A stretch of DNA of 64,000 nucleotides from Heyndrickxia oleronia. Lineage in GTDB: Bacteria; Bacillota; Bacilli; Bacillales; Bacillaceae_C. The notes beneath the pieces were generated by a model. That model did not search any database, was not told the origin of the DNA, and was given only the letters and a program-made list of their open reading frames with translations. The translations under genes were made by a program, and so were the position numbers. Shown piece by piece: positions 34,527-43,615 of the stretch (position 1 is its first letter; the number at the start of each line of letters is the position of its first letter). The stretch spans positions 424,001 through 488,000 of the forward strand of contig NZ_CP065424.1 in NCBI RefSeq assembly GCF_017809215.1, written 5' to 3'.

Positions 34527-34793
34527 TTAAAATATAATAATGGATAGTTGTACAGCAATAAGGCCTAAAGAGATAATAATAGACAAAAGACTGCGTACTC
34601 CAGATTTCCAATCCTTAACTGAAAATAAGCCTATTATGCTGAGATAGAATGTGATTAGTGATAATATAAAGGTAATGTATAGTGGATGAATGGCGGTAAT
34701 TGTAGCGGGAAAATCAAAAAGATAAACAAACGTAAAAAGAAGTATGCTAATGAATGCTAATAAAAATGAATATAGATTTATTCGTACAGTCAT
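34527..34793 (-). CDS. small three-helix membrane protein, unknown
   Basis: 88 residues from ATG 34793 (AAAGGTGG is 8 nt upstream; the in-frame GTG at 34805 overlaps that ribosome site). Three hydrophobic segments: LYSFLLAFISILLFTFVYLF, YITFILSLITFYLSIIGLF and LLSIIISLGLIAVQLSIIIF. No family is recognised. Confidence 0.6.
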   Translation of the reverse strand: MTVRINLYSFLLAFISILLFTFVYLFDFPATITAIHPLYITFILSLITFYLSIIGLFSVKDWKSGVRSLLSIIISLGLIAVQLSIIIF

Positions 34794-34916
34794 AGAAAAA
34801 TCCACCTTTCATAAATAAATTGTCTATTTTGTGTCTAAAATATGTATATTTAATGAATATTCGATAAGTTATTTGTAAATCCTCTATTTTCTAGAATTTT
34901 TTTGCTAGTAAATTTG

Positions 34917-35003
34917 AGGCTGCAATCTCTGTAAGACCTGCTAGAGTCCTTTATTGGTAGTAAAAGCGGGTAGTTGGGTTTATACAAAGGCCACAAACTA
35001 TAC
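34917..35003 (+). repeat. dispersed repeat, tail copy
   Basis: GGCTGCAATCTCTGTAAGAC, CTTTATTGGTAGTAAAAGCG and GTAGTTGGGTTTATACAAAG match the second half of the full copy at 856. It may extend to about 35060 (CAAACTATCCGAAAAGTGTC). No left arm. Confidence 0.6.
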
Positions 35004-35123
35004 GAAAACAGCCTTAGTAAAAGAATGTGGCTTGTTTTTTTCAGGTTGCAAACTATCCGAAAAGTGTCTTTCAAAAAAAAGAGCAAATAAGTTAAAATAA
35101 GTTGGGTGCACAGGAGGGATTGT

Positions 35124-35789
35124 ATGTGCGGTCGTTTTAATTTGTATTCAAATATCGATATTTTATTGGATCAGTTTGAGCTTATTAATGGTGATATGTT
35201 TGAAATTTTACCTAGATTTAATATTGCTCCAAGTCAGGATGTTTTAGCGGTTATAGAAGGGGAAGATGGAAGGCGAGGCGGGTATTTACGTTGGGGGCTT
35301 ATTCCATCTTGGGCGAATGATCCAAAAATTGGGTATAAAATGATTAATGCTAGGGCGGAAACAATCCATGAAAAGCCAAGCTTTAAACGATTGCTAGCAA
35401 GGAGACGATGTTTAGTAATAGCTGATGGTTTTTATGAATGGAAAAAGGATGGAAATAAGAAGCAGCCATTTCACATTTTTTTAAAAGATAAACAACCATT
35501 TGCTTTTGCAGGACTCTGGGATCGCTGGATTCAAGCAGGTGAAATAATACAAACATGTACAATCATTACGACGGAGGCCAATGAATTGATGGCTGATATT
35601 CATGATCGAATGCCTGTTATTTTAACAAAGGAGTCAGAGCGGCAATGGCTTGATCGTAAAATTCAGGATGAAGACCAATTAAAGTCTTTATTAATCCCCT
35701 ATGATTCAACTGCAATGGATATATATCCTATTTCTGAATTTGTTAATAGCCCCCGAAACGAAGGAATCGAAATATTAAACTCACTTTAA
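35124..35789 (+). CDS. SRAP-domain abasic-site crosslinking protein (HMCES/YedK family)
   Basis: 221 residues. SRAP proteins bind abasic sites in single-stranded DNA and crosslink to them through Cys2, protecting them during replication. The start is fixed by this residue: ATG 35124 gives MCGRF, with AGGAGGG upstream; the frame open from 35106 would bury the cysteine. Other landmarks are FNIAPSQDVLAV, RWGLIPSWANDP, MINARAETIHEKPSFK, FYEWKK and IHDRMPVIL with the catalytic histidine. Confidence 0.92.
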   Translation: MCGRFNLYSNIDILLDQFELINGDMFEILPRFNIAPSQDVLAVIEGEDGRRGGYLRWGLIPSWANDPKIGYKMINARAETIHEKPSFKRLLARRRCLVIADGFYEWKKDGNKKQPFHIFLKDKQPFAFAGLWDRWIQAGEIIQTCTIITTEANELMADIHDRMPVILTKESERQWLDRKIQDEDQLKSLLIPYDSTAMDIYPISEFVNSPRNEGIEILNSL

Positions 35790-35806
35790 TGTAAAGGTAG
35801 GATTGG

Positions 35807-36211
35807 ATGAATAAGCAAAAGATATGGTGGGCTATAGCCATCATTTTATGTGTGATTATTTATTGTTTCACAGCTTCACCAGAATCAACAGGATCTAATA
35901 CGCAAGATTGGATCGAGCGTGTAATCGGATTGAATGGTGGCGCAGCAGAAGTGTTAAATTTCATTATTCGAAAGCTAACCCATATTTGTATTTTTGGGTT
36001 ATTAGGGATTTTGTTATATTTTGCATTTCGAAAAAATAAGCTCTTTTTTGCTTGGTTTTTAACAACTTTGTTTGCAGCGAGTGATGAATATCATCAATCA
36101 CTTGTACCAAATCGGACAGCTTCAGTCACAGATGTGTTACTAGATTCAGGAGGCGCACTACTAGCAATACTTATTGTTAAGCAAATAATGAACAAAAAAA
36201 AGAGCAAATAA
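35807..36211 (+). CDS. VanZ-family membrane protein
   Basis: 134 residues with four hydrophobic segments and the VanZ signature RKLTHICIFGLLGILLYFAF and ASDEYHQSLVPNRTASVTDV, then LLDSGGALLA. VanZ-like proteins are linked to low-level teicoplanin resistance, but most members have no known role. It follows the SRAP gene by 17 bp and is ended by a terminator. Confidence 0.88.
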   Translation: MNKQKIWWAIAIILCVIIYCFTASPESTGSNTQDWIERVIGLNGGAAEVLNFIIRKLTHICIFGLLGILLYFAFRKNKLFFAWFLTTLFAASDEYHQSLVPNRTASVTDVLLDSGGALLAILIVKQIMNKKKSK

Positions 36212-36215
36212 AACT

Positions 36216-36250
36216 AATCAGTGAGGATGCTTTCTTCACTGATTTTTTTT
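36216..36250 (+). terminator. terminator after the VanZ-like gene
   Basis: AATCAGTGA pairs with TCACTGATT around an 11-nt loop, followed by TTTTTT. Confidence 0.8.
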
Positions 36251-36321
36251 ATTTTATTTTCTTTTGGGGTGTCTATTTTTTCCTTTCACTTATATATAAG
36301 TAGTGAAAGGAGGTGAACAAC

Positions 36322-36540
36322 ATGGCACAGGTACTTTTAAAGGGTTCAAGCTTAAAATTAGTTTTTGACAATGGTTTAGACGATAATGGCAAGCCAGTCT
36401 ATCAATCAAGGACCTTCAACAATGTTCGTCTTGAAGCCACACCAGATGAACTTCTGCAAGCTGCACAAGCAATCGGCTCATTATCTCAGAAGAATTTTTT
36501 TAGTATTGAGAGAAATGACAGCTCAGATGTTAAAGCGTAA
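36322..36540 (+). CDS. DUF1659 small protein
   Basis: 72 residues from ATG 36322, with AAAGGAGGTG 6 nt upstream. MAQVLLKGSSLKLVFDNGLD and SRTFNNVRLEATPDELLQAA are the DUF1659 pattern. Function unknown. Such genes usually sit directly before a DUF2922 gene and a YvrJ-family gene, as here. Confidence 0.85.
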   Translation: MAQVLLKGSSLKLVFDNGLDDNGKPVYQSRTFNNVRLEATPDELLQAAQAIGSLSQKNFFSIERNDSSDVKA

Positions 36541-36578
36541 GATTCGTTCACTTATTAACTAATATGGAGGTGATAGTT

Positions 36579-36797
36579 TTGAAAACTTTAGAATTACAAT
36601 TCACGACTGATGATAATAAAACGGCAAGAATTTCAATAGAAGCTCCAATTGAACCAGTTGATACAGATCAGGTAAAGGCTGCGATGGCAGATATTATTGA
36701 ATCAAATGTCTTTCGTACTTCAAATGGTTCAGCATATATGGAATTGAAGGGGGCTAGATTGATTGAAAATAATATCACAGAGATTATGATTGATTAA
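36579..36797 (+). CDS. DUF2922 small protein
   Basis: 72 residues from TTG 36579 after GGAGGTGA. MKTLELQFTTDDNKTARISI, EPVDTDQVKAAMADIIESNV and SAYMELKGARLIENN are the DUF2922 pattern. Function unknown; it resembles DUF1659 in length and probable beta-rich fold. Confidence 0.85.
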   Translation: MKTLELQFTTDDNKTARISIEAPIEPVDTDQVKAAMADIIESNVFRTSNGSAYMELKGARLIENNITEIMID

Positions 36798-36811
36798 TCT
36801 AAGCTTGAATG

Positions 36812-36850
36812 TAAAGGTCTGCGTCCACAATGGACGGGCCTTTATTTATT
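36812..36850 (+). terminator. partial terminator between DUF2922 and yvrJ-like genes
   Basis: TAAAGG..GCGTCCA pairs with TGGACG..CCTTTA around CAA, followed by TTTATT. Probably leaky. Confidence 0.5.
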
Positions 36851-36873
36851 ACTAATGGGAGGAGTGGCAACAA

Positions 36874-37017
36874 GTGGACCAACTCATGCCTTTCATCAGT
36901 GAGGTAGGCTTTCCAATCATTGTGACCCTGTATCTTCTCTATCGAATTGAATCAAAGCTAGATGCAGTTGTCCAATCTATTCAAAGTCTTCCAGAACGAT
37001 TGAAAAAAGTAGAGTAA
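36874..37017 (+). CDS. YvrJ-family small membrane-associated protein
   Basis: 47 residues from GTG 36874 after GGGAGGAG. It reads MDQLMPFISEVGFPIIVTLY, LLYRIESKLDAVVQSIQSLP, ERLKKVE. A short N-terminal hydrophobic helix followed by an amphipathic helix is the YvrJ pattern. Function unknown. It closes the DUF1659-DUF2922 unit. Confidence 0.82.
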   Translation: MDQLMPFISEVGFPIIVTLYLLYRIESKLDAVVQSIQSLPERLKKVE

Positions 37018-37021
37018 ATTT

Positions 37022-37051
37022 GAAAAGGGCTATCTCACTATAGCCCTTTTC
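37022..37051. terminator. bidirectional terminator
   Basis: The perfect 12-bp stem GAAAAGGGCTAT / ATAGCCCTTTTC lies between convergent yvrJ-like and PTS genes. Confidence 0.8.
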
Positions 37052-37065
37052 AACAAAGATTATTA

Positions 37066-39027
37066 TTAACGAATCTCAAAAAACTCTTTATCACCATGAT
37101 GAATGAAACCTGATTTTACCACTTTTACCTGCTGTCCATCTTTTAAATTAGTAAACACAACAGGCGTGATTAATGATGGTACTTTATTTTTAATGGCTTC
37201 AATATCGATATCAGCTAATTTTTGACCAATTGATATTTGATCACCTTCATTTACATAGACAGTAAATCCTTCACCTTTAAGATTAACTGTATCGAGCCCC
37301 ATATGGATTAATACTTCGAGACCGTCCTCGGATTCAAGTCCGATTGCATGCTTTGTTGGGAATACTGATTTGACAATACCATTAAATGGAGAATATACTT
37401 CACCATCTTGTGGATCAATACCAAACCCGTCCCCCATCATTTTTTGTGAAAAGACTTGATCAGGAACCTTTTCAATTTCCATGATCTGCCCAGATAAAGG
37501 GGAAGAGAATTGTTGCATGTTCACATGTGCTTTTTGATCCTCAGTTTCGACAGCCTTCTCTTGTATTGGAGATGTTGCCGGTACGGGAGGCTGATCCATG
37601 GCATAAAGCTTCTTTAAAGCATTGGCAGCAAATTCTACATCTGGACCAACAATAATTTGTACACTCGTTTTACTCGTTTTCATGACGCCTCTTGCACCAT
37701 AGCGTTTGATCATACTGTCATTAACATCTCCGCTATTTTTAACATCAAGACGTAAACGAGTAGCGCAATTATCAATATTAGTTAAGTTCTCTTTACCGCC
37801 AAGTCCAGCTAAAAATCCCGTAGCCATTCTTGTATATTTATCATCACCAGTAACATTTTCCACTTCATCAGTCACTTCTTCTTCATCTTCACGACCAGGC
37901 GTCTTTAAATCACGCCATTTAATAAAGAAATAAAAGACAACGAAATAAACAACTGCATAAACGATACCAACTAAGATTAATAAAAGCGGTTTCTGGGCAA
38001 TCCCAAAATTCAAAATATAATCAATTAAGCTTGCAGAGAAGCTAAACGATGTATGAATACCTAATAAATACGTAATAGCAAAAGAAGATGCAGTTAGTAA
38101 AGCATGAATTCCGTAAAGTAAAGGTGAAATAAACATAAAGGAGAACTCAATTGGTTCCGTAACACCTGTTACAAATGAAGTTAATGCCATACCAAGTAAT
38201 AGTCCTGCTACCTTTTTCCGTCTTTCTTTTTTTGAAGCCATAATCATTGCAATACATGCAGCTGGTAATCCGAACATCATAATTGGGAAGAACCCAGTTG
38301 TAAAGACACCGGCCGTTTTGTCACCGTGAAGGAATCTTGTGATATCCCCGTGATAAACAGCACCAGCAGCGTCTGTAAATGTTCCGAAATCAAACCAAAC
38401 TAACGTATTGATAATATGATGTAATCCTAGTGGAATAAGTAGTCGGTTTAGGAAACCAAAAGCACCATATCCGAATGCTCCACTAGTAGTAATCCAATGA
38501 GCTAACGAATCAATACCATTTTGGACATACGGCCATACATATCCAAAGACAATTCCTATTATAACGCTTACAACAGCAGTAATAATTGGGATGAATCTAC
38601 GTCCTCCAAAGAAGGAAAGCCATGTAGGCAATTGGATGTCATGAAAGCGGTTATAAAGTAATCCAGCAGCAATCCCTGAAATGATTCCTCCTAGAACCCC
38701 CATATTTACGGAAGGATCAATCGCGTGTGTAGTGAAAACTAATACCATATAACCAATGGCACCTGCAAGAGCGGCAGCTCCATTATTATCCTTTGCAAAA
38801 CCGATGGCTACTCCTATCGCGAAAAGTAAAGCCAAATTGCTAAAAACTGCTCCAGGATCATTGGCGGGATCCAATGTCATGCTTCCGAAGAAAGCATTCC
38901 CTGCTTCTGCAATAAATTTAATATCAAGTAAATCTGGTTGACCAAGGCGTAACAGTAATCCAGCAGCTGGAAGTACAGCAATGGGCAGCATAAGTGATTT
39001 ACCGATTTTTTGTAAAAATGATAGCAT
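37066..39027 (-). CDS. nagE: N-acetylglucosamine-type PTS transporter, EIICBA
   Basis: 653 residues. EIIC (about 1-370) has roughly ten membrane segments with GLHHIINTLVWFDFG, the GDITRFLHGD.TAG..TTGFFPI stretch characteristic of GlcNAc enzymes, and GVTEPIEFSFMF. EIIB (about 400-470) carries the phosphocysteine in NIDNCATRLRLD. EIIA (about 500-640) carries the phosphohistidine in VLIHMGLDTVNLKG. GlcNAc rather than glucose is supported by a NagR-like operator upstream. Start ATG 39027 after TTGAGGTGG. The bidirectional terminator at 37022 ends it. Confidence 0.88.
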   Translation of the reverse strand: MLSFLQKIGKSLMLPIAVLPAAGLLLRLGQPDLLDIKFIAEAGNAFFGSMTLDPANDPGAVFSNLALLFAIGVAIGFAKDNNGAAALAGAIGYMVLVFTTHAIDPSVNMGVLGGIISGIAAGLLYNRFHDIQLPTWLSFFGGRRFIPIITAVVSVIIGIVFGYVWPYVQNGIDSLAHWITTSGAFGYGAFGFLNRLLIPLGLHHIINTLVWFDFGTFTDAAGAVYHGDITRFLHGDKTAGVFTTGFFPIMMFGLPAACIAMIMASKKERRKKVAGLLLGMALTSFVTGVTEPIEFSFMFISPLLYGIHALLTASSFAITYLLGIHTSFSFSASLIDYILNFGIAQKPLLLILVGIVYAVVYFVVFYFFIKWRDLKTPGREDEEEVTDEVENVTGDDKYTRMATGFLAGLGGKENLTNIDNCATRLRLDVKNSGDVNDSMIKRYGARGVMKTSKTSVQIIVGPDVEFAANALKKLYAMDQPPVPATSPIQEKAVETEDQKAHVNMQQFSSPLSGQIMEIEKVPDQVFSQKMMGDGFGIDPQDGEVYSPFNGIVKSVFPTKHAIGLESEDGLEVLIHMGLDTVNLKGEGFTVYVNEGDQISIGQKLADIDIEAIKNKVPSLITPVVFTNLKDGQQVKVVKSGFIHHGDKEFFEIR

Positions 39028-39049
39028 AATGCCCACCTCAAGAAATTTT

Positions 39050-39098
39050 ATTACGTAAGCCCGATAAATGGTGAAATTTATCGAAGAAACTACGTAAT
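39050..39098 (-). promoter_or_regulatory. nested inverted repeat in the nagE leader
   Basis: Outer arms ATTACGTA / TACGTAAT and inner arms GATAAAT / ATTTATC are separated by an asymmetric internal loop. It could fold as an RNA hairpin in the leader or act as a protein site. The sequence does not match known RAT antiterminators. Confidence 0.5.
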
Positions 39099-39121
39099 GT
39101 AAGAATAGTATAAAGTGATAA

Positions 39122-39137
39122 AGATGTCTATACCAGT
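39122..39137 (-). promoter_or_regulatory. NagR (YvoA)-like operator
   Basis: ACTGGTATAGACATCT on the minus strand is close to the GntR/HutC-family DasR/NagR site (TGGTCTAGACCA type). It lies about 95-110 bp upstream of the PTS gene. Confidence 0.6.
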
Positions 39138-39180
39138 TTTACACATTTTGCTATATCAAAATAATTAAATTATTGGTAAT

Positions 39181-39360
39181 TTACGAATAATCTCTTCTAG
39201 GCTCCCGCTTATCCATTTCCTGAATAATATCTATAAGATCTCCTACAGCACGTTCCCGAATGTAGTCATGCTTTTCCTCTAAATGGACAGCTACACTAAT
39301 AATCATCCGTTTTATATATGTCCAGTCTTCCTTGAAATTTAAAAAATCGATATTTTCCAA
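39181..39360 (-). CDS. small soluble protein, unknown
   Basis: 59 residues from TTG 39360, preferred because AGGAGGGAT is about 10 nt upstream; the longer open frame has no ribosome site. It reads MENIDFLNFKEDWTYIKRMI, ISVAVHLEEKHDYIRERAVG and DLIDIIQEMDKREPRRDY. Helical and charged; no family is recognised. Confidence 0.6.
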   Translation of the reverse strand: MENIDFLNFKEDWTYIKRMIISVAVHLEEKHDYIRERAVGDLIDIIQEMDKREPRRDYS

Positions 39361-39529
39361 TACTAATATCCCTCCTAATATCACCTGTTTTCTTGAAAGT
39401 ATTTCCATGTTCATCTGGAGCAGAATTAACAATAATTTAACCGAAAATATCCAGCACTATTCTATTGATTTCCTCCTTAATCAAAAAGATTGCAGAGGTC
39501 AGATTGAATTTATTATAATTAAGTATGTT

Positions 39530-39616
39530 GGAGAAGTACCCAAGAGGCTGAAGGGGACGCACTCGAAATGCGTTAGGGGTTAACTGCCCGCGTGGGTTCA
39601 AATCCCACCTTCTCCG
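39530..39616 (+). tRNA. tRNA-Ser (anticodon CGA)
   Basis: Acceptor GGAGAAG pairs with CTTCTCC. The anticodon loop holds CGA in a GACGCACTCGAAATGCGT hairpin. The long class II variable arm (TAGGGGTTAACTGCCC) and T arm GTGGGTTCAAATCCCAC are present. Discriminator G; CCA not encoded. A terminator follows. Confidence 0.95.
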
Positions 39617-39647
39617 TAAGAGATGTGAATAACACTTTTGATTTATT

Positions 39648-39681
39648 AAGATGGTTATCTAAAACCATCTTTTATTTTTTT
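39648..39681 (+). terminator. terminator of tRNA-Ser
   Basis: AAGATGGTT pairs with AAACCATCTT, followed by TTATTTTTTT. Confidence 0.85.
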
Positions 39682-39683
39682 AG

Positions 39684-40222
39684 AAAAATATTTGAAAGAT
39701 GATCCATCTAAAGAAGGCATTTTTCTTCTACGTTAGAATCTTCGAAGTTAAAGCCTATTAATCAATGATGTTCCTACCTCTATAGCTTTTACTACTTTTG
39801 ATATAGACTGAAGCTCCTTTCTCAGTAAAATGAAGCAGGTTGACGTTCTTTAACTCATTATTTACCGTGCTATTTTACAAATCCTCAAATTCATTATTGA
39901 GATTCCTCCTCTACAATAGAAATTCTTCAAGTAACCGATCGTATCTCCTTGGATAAATCTTAAAAAATTTTTATCCTTTTTTTCTATTTTTTTAAGATGC
40001 AGTTTATTGGCAGTTTATGTGTTAGATGTACGATTAGGATGTTCATGATTTTACTATAGATAAGGAGAGATGATTTTGTCTGTAAAAAAGGAAGAATAAC
40101 CTATGGTTATTACTCGCTGCTAATTACGCTGCAAATCATTTATATGATCTGCTACAAAAGGGATTCATCGGGGTTTAAATCCGCTTTATAAATTTTATGT
40201 TGCACACAACGGAGGTAAATAT
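39684..40222. other. intergenic region without recognisable gene
   Basis: AT-rich; only very short frames, such as an eight-codon frame after AAGGAGAGATG near 40065. The ribosome site GGAGGT at 40209 belongs to the lipoprotein gene. No RNA motif was recognised. Confidence 0.4.
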
Positions 40223-41203
40223 ATGAATAAATTAAAAGTAATGATGGTAGCATGTGTTGCGGTTGCAGTCCTGCTTGCAGCATGTCAATCAAAGCAAGAG
40301 GTAAATGATTCTGCATCTAAAGAGAAAGAAACAAAAACTGAAGTAACTAAAACAAATGAGGAAAAAACTTCCGAAGCTAAATTGACTAAAGGCCAAGAAA
40401 TGGCAGAAATACTTAGTAGTACAAATTGGCAGGGTACAAAGGTGTATGATAAAGATAATAATGATTTAACAAAAGAGAATGCAAATTTTATTGGCCTTGC
40501 GAAATACGATGTTAAAACTGGTAGATATGAATTTTTCGATGCTAAAACAGGTGATAGTAGGGGAGATAAAGGAACTTTCTTTATCACTAATGATGGAGAG
40601 AAACGAATATTAATTTCAGAATCAATGAATTATCAGGTAGTTGTCGACATTACGGAATTAAATAAAGATATATTCACATATAAACGAATGGGCAAAGACG
40701 CTAATGGTAATGAGGTAGAGGTATTTGTTGAACATATTCCATATCAAGAAAAAGAACTTTCTTTTACTGATCAAGACAAGAAGTTAGACACTTCTACAGG
40801 AGAGATCGTAACAGACATTGATGGAGATGAGATTTTATCACACACTTTATGGCATGGAACAAAGGTCTTAGATGAAGAGGGCAATGATGTAACAGCATAT
40901 AATAAGAACTTTATTAGTATTGCAAAATTTGATAGTCAGACGAATAAATATGAATTTTTCAATCCGGAAACTGGAGAAAGTCGCGGAGATTATGGCTATT
41001 TCGATATTGTGCATGGAAACAAAATTAGAGCACATGTTTCTTTAGGAGATAATAAATATGGTGCAGCACTTGAACTGACCGAGCTTAATAATAATAAATT
41101 TACGTATAAAAGAACTGGTAAGGCTAAAGACGGTAGCAATATAACTGTATTCGTTGAGCATGAACCTTATAAGGGAGAGTTAAAACCGGAATTTACCCAT
41201 TAA
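40223..41203 (+). CDS. lipoprotein with two DUF4822-like domains
   Basis: 326 residues. Signal peptide with lipobox LLAAC (lipid on Cys21) and a Lys/Glu/Thr-rich linker to about residue 55. Two homologous domains of about 120 residues follow: LSSTNWQGTKVYDKDNNDLT and LSHTLWHGTKVLDEEGNDVT begin them, and TYKRMGKDANG / TYKRTGKAKDG then VFVEH end them. The pattern resembles DUF4822. It is exported and membrane-anchored, role unknown. The two-component system downstream might respond to related envelope signals. Confidence 0.82.
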   Translation: MNKLKVMMVACVAVAVLLAACQSKQEVNDSASKEKETKTEVTKTNEEKTSEAKLTKGQEMAEILSSTNWQGTKVYDKDNNDLTKENANFIGLAKYDVKTGRYEFFDAKTGDSRGDKGTFFITNDGEKRILISESMNYQVVVDITELNKDIFTYKRMGKDANGNEVEVFVEHIPYQEKELSFTDQDKKLDTSTGEIVTDIDGDEILSHTLWHGTKVLDEEGNDVTAYNKNFISIAKFDSQTNKYEFFNPETGESRGDYGYFDIVHGNKIRAHVSLGDNKYGAALELTELNNNKFTYKRTGKAKDGSNITVFVEHEPYKGELKPEFTH

Positions 41204-41282
41204 TAAAGTCTTATAAGACAAGCATATTAGTTTTAAAGAGGGAATGGGGAACCATTCCCCCAACTTGTTTGATGGAAAGAAT

Positions 41283-41345
41283 TAGACAGAACGAACTTTC
41301 ATAAGAATCGCTGTTATAATGCTTTTACAAAAGCCACAAATATTC
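41283..41345 (+). repeat. dispersed repeat, degenerate tail copy
   Basis: TTTCATAAGAATCGCTG and GCTTTTACAAAAGCCACAAA match the tail of the dispersed repeat; the central part is deleted. Confidence 0.5.
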
Positions 41346-41468
41346 CACAATCGATTTGTTTTTTAGAAAGCCGTAATATTTTTGGTTAATTCTTGTATTA
41401 AGATATTCTTAAAATTAACACCACCCAGATGACATTTCTTGATTGTAGAATAAAAGGGAGAGGAGGGA

Positions 41469-42929
41469 ATGACAATATCTATTAAAATAAGGTTTCTGTT
41501 GTCTTATATTGGAGTTATTGTTTTTTCAATTGTTTTATTATTAGCAGCTACTTTTTTGATTATATTTTCGATTACGGGCGATTTAAAATCCATCGAGCAT
41601 TTTTACAAAAATACTTATGTTCAAAAGCCTTTAACCCCTGCAGAGGAAAATGCATTCCTTGATTTAAAGCTTCTGGCCAAGCATACGCCTGATAAGCTAT
41701 TGGATCAAGAACTAGTAAGGAAGATCGATCAAAAGGATATAAGCATTATTGTAAGAAAGGACTCTAAAATCACTTATCAGTCACCTACCTTTGATGGTCA
41801 ATCTTTACTGAAAGTGCTCCCACCTTTCGAAGAGACCAATATAAATTCTCGCGATACGATAAAAGTCAATCGTTTATTTTTTATCTATGTAAAATTTGAT
41901 TTCCGCTTTTCAGATAAAGAAAAAGGAAGTATTTTTGTTTTAAGAAAAGTAAGTTCTTACGCTGAGTTATCTAAAGAGTTATTTCCAATTTTATTAGGAT
42001 CATTGCTCCTTCTTTTTATTATGATGATTGGTGTCCTGAATTACTTAGTGTCAAGAAGTATTATCAAGCCAATATCTATTCTAAGAGAGGGGGCGGAACG
42101 GATAAAATCTGGAGATTTAAACTTTGAAATTATTCCTTCATCAAAGGATGAGATTGGACAATTGAATCAAGCGTTTGAAGAAATGAGAATCAAATTAAAA
42201 GATTCTATCGACCTACAGCTCCAATATGAAGAAAATCGAAAAGAACTATTATCAAATATTTCGCATGATTTAAAGACCCCTATTACATCGATTATTGGAT
42301 ATGTTGAAGGAATAAAAGATGGTGTAGCGAATACGCCAGAAAAAATGGATAAGTATTTGACGACAGTTTACACAAAAGCAAAGGATATGGACCTATTAAT
42401 AGATGAATTATTTTTATTCTCCAAACTAGATTTACAAAAGGAACAGTTTTCATTTGAAAAGATCGAACTTGTTCAATATATGAAGGATTATGTAGAGGAG
42501 CTATCACTTGATCTACTTCAACAAGGTATCCTTTTAGAATTAATCCATACGCTAGGGGAAACTTTTGTCATTGCTGATAGAGAAAAGCTAAAACGTGTTA
42601 TGGCCAATTTAATAAATAATGGTGTTAAATATATGGATAAAAGTGAAAAGCATATTATTATTGCTCTAAGAGAGAGGGATAAGGATATAGTCGTTCAAGT
42701 GACTGACAATGGTTGTGGTATTAAACCTGAAGCTTTGCCTTATATATTTAATCGGTTTTACCGTGCAGAGCAGTCTCGAAATTCTCAAACAGGTGGTAGT
42801 GGCTTAGGATTGGCCATTGTCAAAAAAATAATCAATGAGCATGGAGGAGAGGTTTGGGCAACTAGTGAGTTAAATCAGGGGACAAGCATTTGTTTTACGT
42901 TAAATAAAGCTATGGAAAAAGGTGAGTAA
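41469..42929 (+). CDS. sensor histidine kinase
   Basis: 486 residues. Two membrane segments (about 8-33 and 175-198) flank an extracytoplasmic domain. HAMP covers about 195-250, then the HisKA box NISHDLKTPITSIIGY with phosphorylated His266, N box NLINNGVKY, G boxes VTDNGCGIKPE and GGSGLGLAIVKKII. It is the upstream gene of a two-component pair, 2 bp before the regulator (the reverse of the common order). AGAGGAGGG precedes the ATG. Confidence 0.92.
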   Translation: MTISIKIRFLLSYIGVIVFSIVLLLAATFLIIFSITGDLKSIEHFYKNTYVQKPLTPAEENAFLDLKLLAKHTPDKLLDQELVRKIDQKDISIIVRKDSKITYQSPTFDGQSLLKVLPPFEETNINSRDTIKVNRLFFIYVKFDFRFSDKEKGSIFVLRKVSSYAELSKELFPILLGSLLLLFIMMIGVLNYLVSRSIIKPISILREGAERIKSGDLNFEIIPSSKDEIGQLNQAFEEMRIKLKDSIDLQLQYEENRKELLSNISHDLKTPITSIIGYVEGIKDGVANTPEKMDKYLTTVYTKAKDMDLLIDELFLFSKLDLQKEQFSFEKIELVQYMKDYVEELSLDLLQQGILLELIHTLGETFVIADREKLKRVMANLINNGVKYMDKSEKHIIIALRERDKDIVVQVTDNGCGIKPEALPYIFNRFYRAEQSRNSQTGGSGLGLAIVKKIINEHGGEVWATSELNQGTSICFTLNKAMEKGE

Positions 42930-42931
42930 CA

Positions 42932-43615
42932 ATGAAAAAGATATTACTTATAGAGGATGAAATAAGTATTGCAGAATTAGAAAAGGATTATCTAGAATTA
43001 AATAGTTTTAGTGTCGATATCCAACATTCGGGTGAACAAGGTCTCCAATCTGCACTCGAACAGAATTATGATTTGATTATTCTAGACATCATGCTTCCTG
43101 GAATTAGTGGGTTTGAAATTTGTCAAAAAATACGTTCAGTGAAAGATATTCCGATACTCTTAGTGTCAGCTAAAAAGGAAGATATTGATAAAATTCGGGG
43201 TCTTGGCTTTGGGGCAGATGATTATATTACTAAGCCCTTTAGTCCTAGTGAACTTGTCGCAAGAGTGAAAGCCCATTTAACACGTTATGAAAGATTGGCT
43301 GGTGGGAATGTATCAACAATCATCAATGTTCATGGAATTACAATTGATAAAGTAGCTCGCAAAGTTCATATTAATGGTGAATATGTATTTTTTACAACAA
43401 AGGAATTTGACCTATTAACTTTTTTGGTTCTGCACCCCAATCAAGTATTAAATAAAGAACAGTTATTCGAACGAGTGTGGGGAGTAGATTCTGTCGCAGA
43501 TGTATCAACAGTTACTGTTCATATTCGAAAGTTACGTGAAAAAATCGAAAGAGATGCTGCACATCCAAAATATTTAGAAACAGTATGGGGAGCTGGATAC
43601 CGTTTCAATGTATAA
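42932..43615 (+). CDS. OmpR/PhoB-family response regulator
   Basis: 227 residues. The receiver domain has acidic residues in LIEDE, phospho-acceptor Asp52 in IILDIMLPG, switch Ser in LLVSAKKED and Lys in ITKPFSP. The C-terminal winged helix (about 130-225) has FFTTKEFDLLTFLVLHPNQV and VTVHIRKLREKIE. It is co-transcribed with the kinase. Targets are unknown; the neighbouring lipoprotein gene is a candidate. Confidence 0.93.
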   Translation: MKKILLIEDEISIAELEKDYLELNSFSVDIQHSGEQGLQSALEQNYDLIILDIMLPGISGFEICQKIRSVKDIPILLVSAKKEDIDKIRGLGFGADDYITKPFSPSELVARVKAHLTRYERLAGGNVSTIINVHGITIDKVARKVHINGEYVFFTTKEFDLLTFLVLHPNQVLNKEQLFERVWGVDSVADVSTVTVHIRKLREKIERDAAHPKYLETVWGAGYRFNV

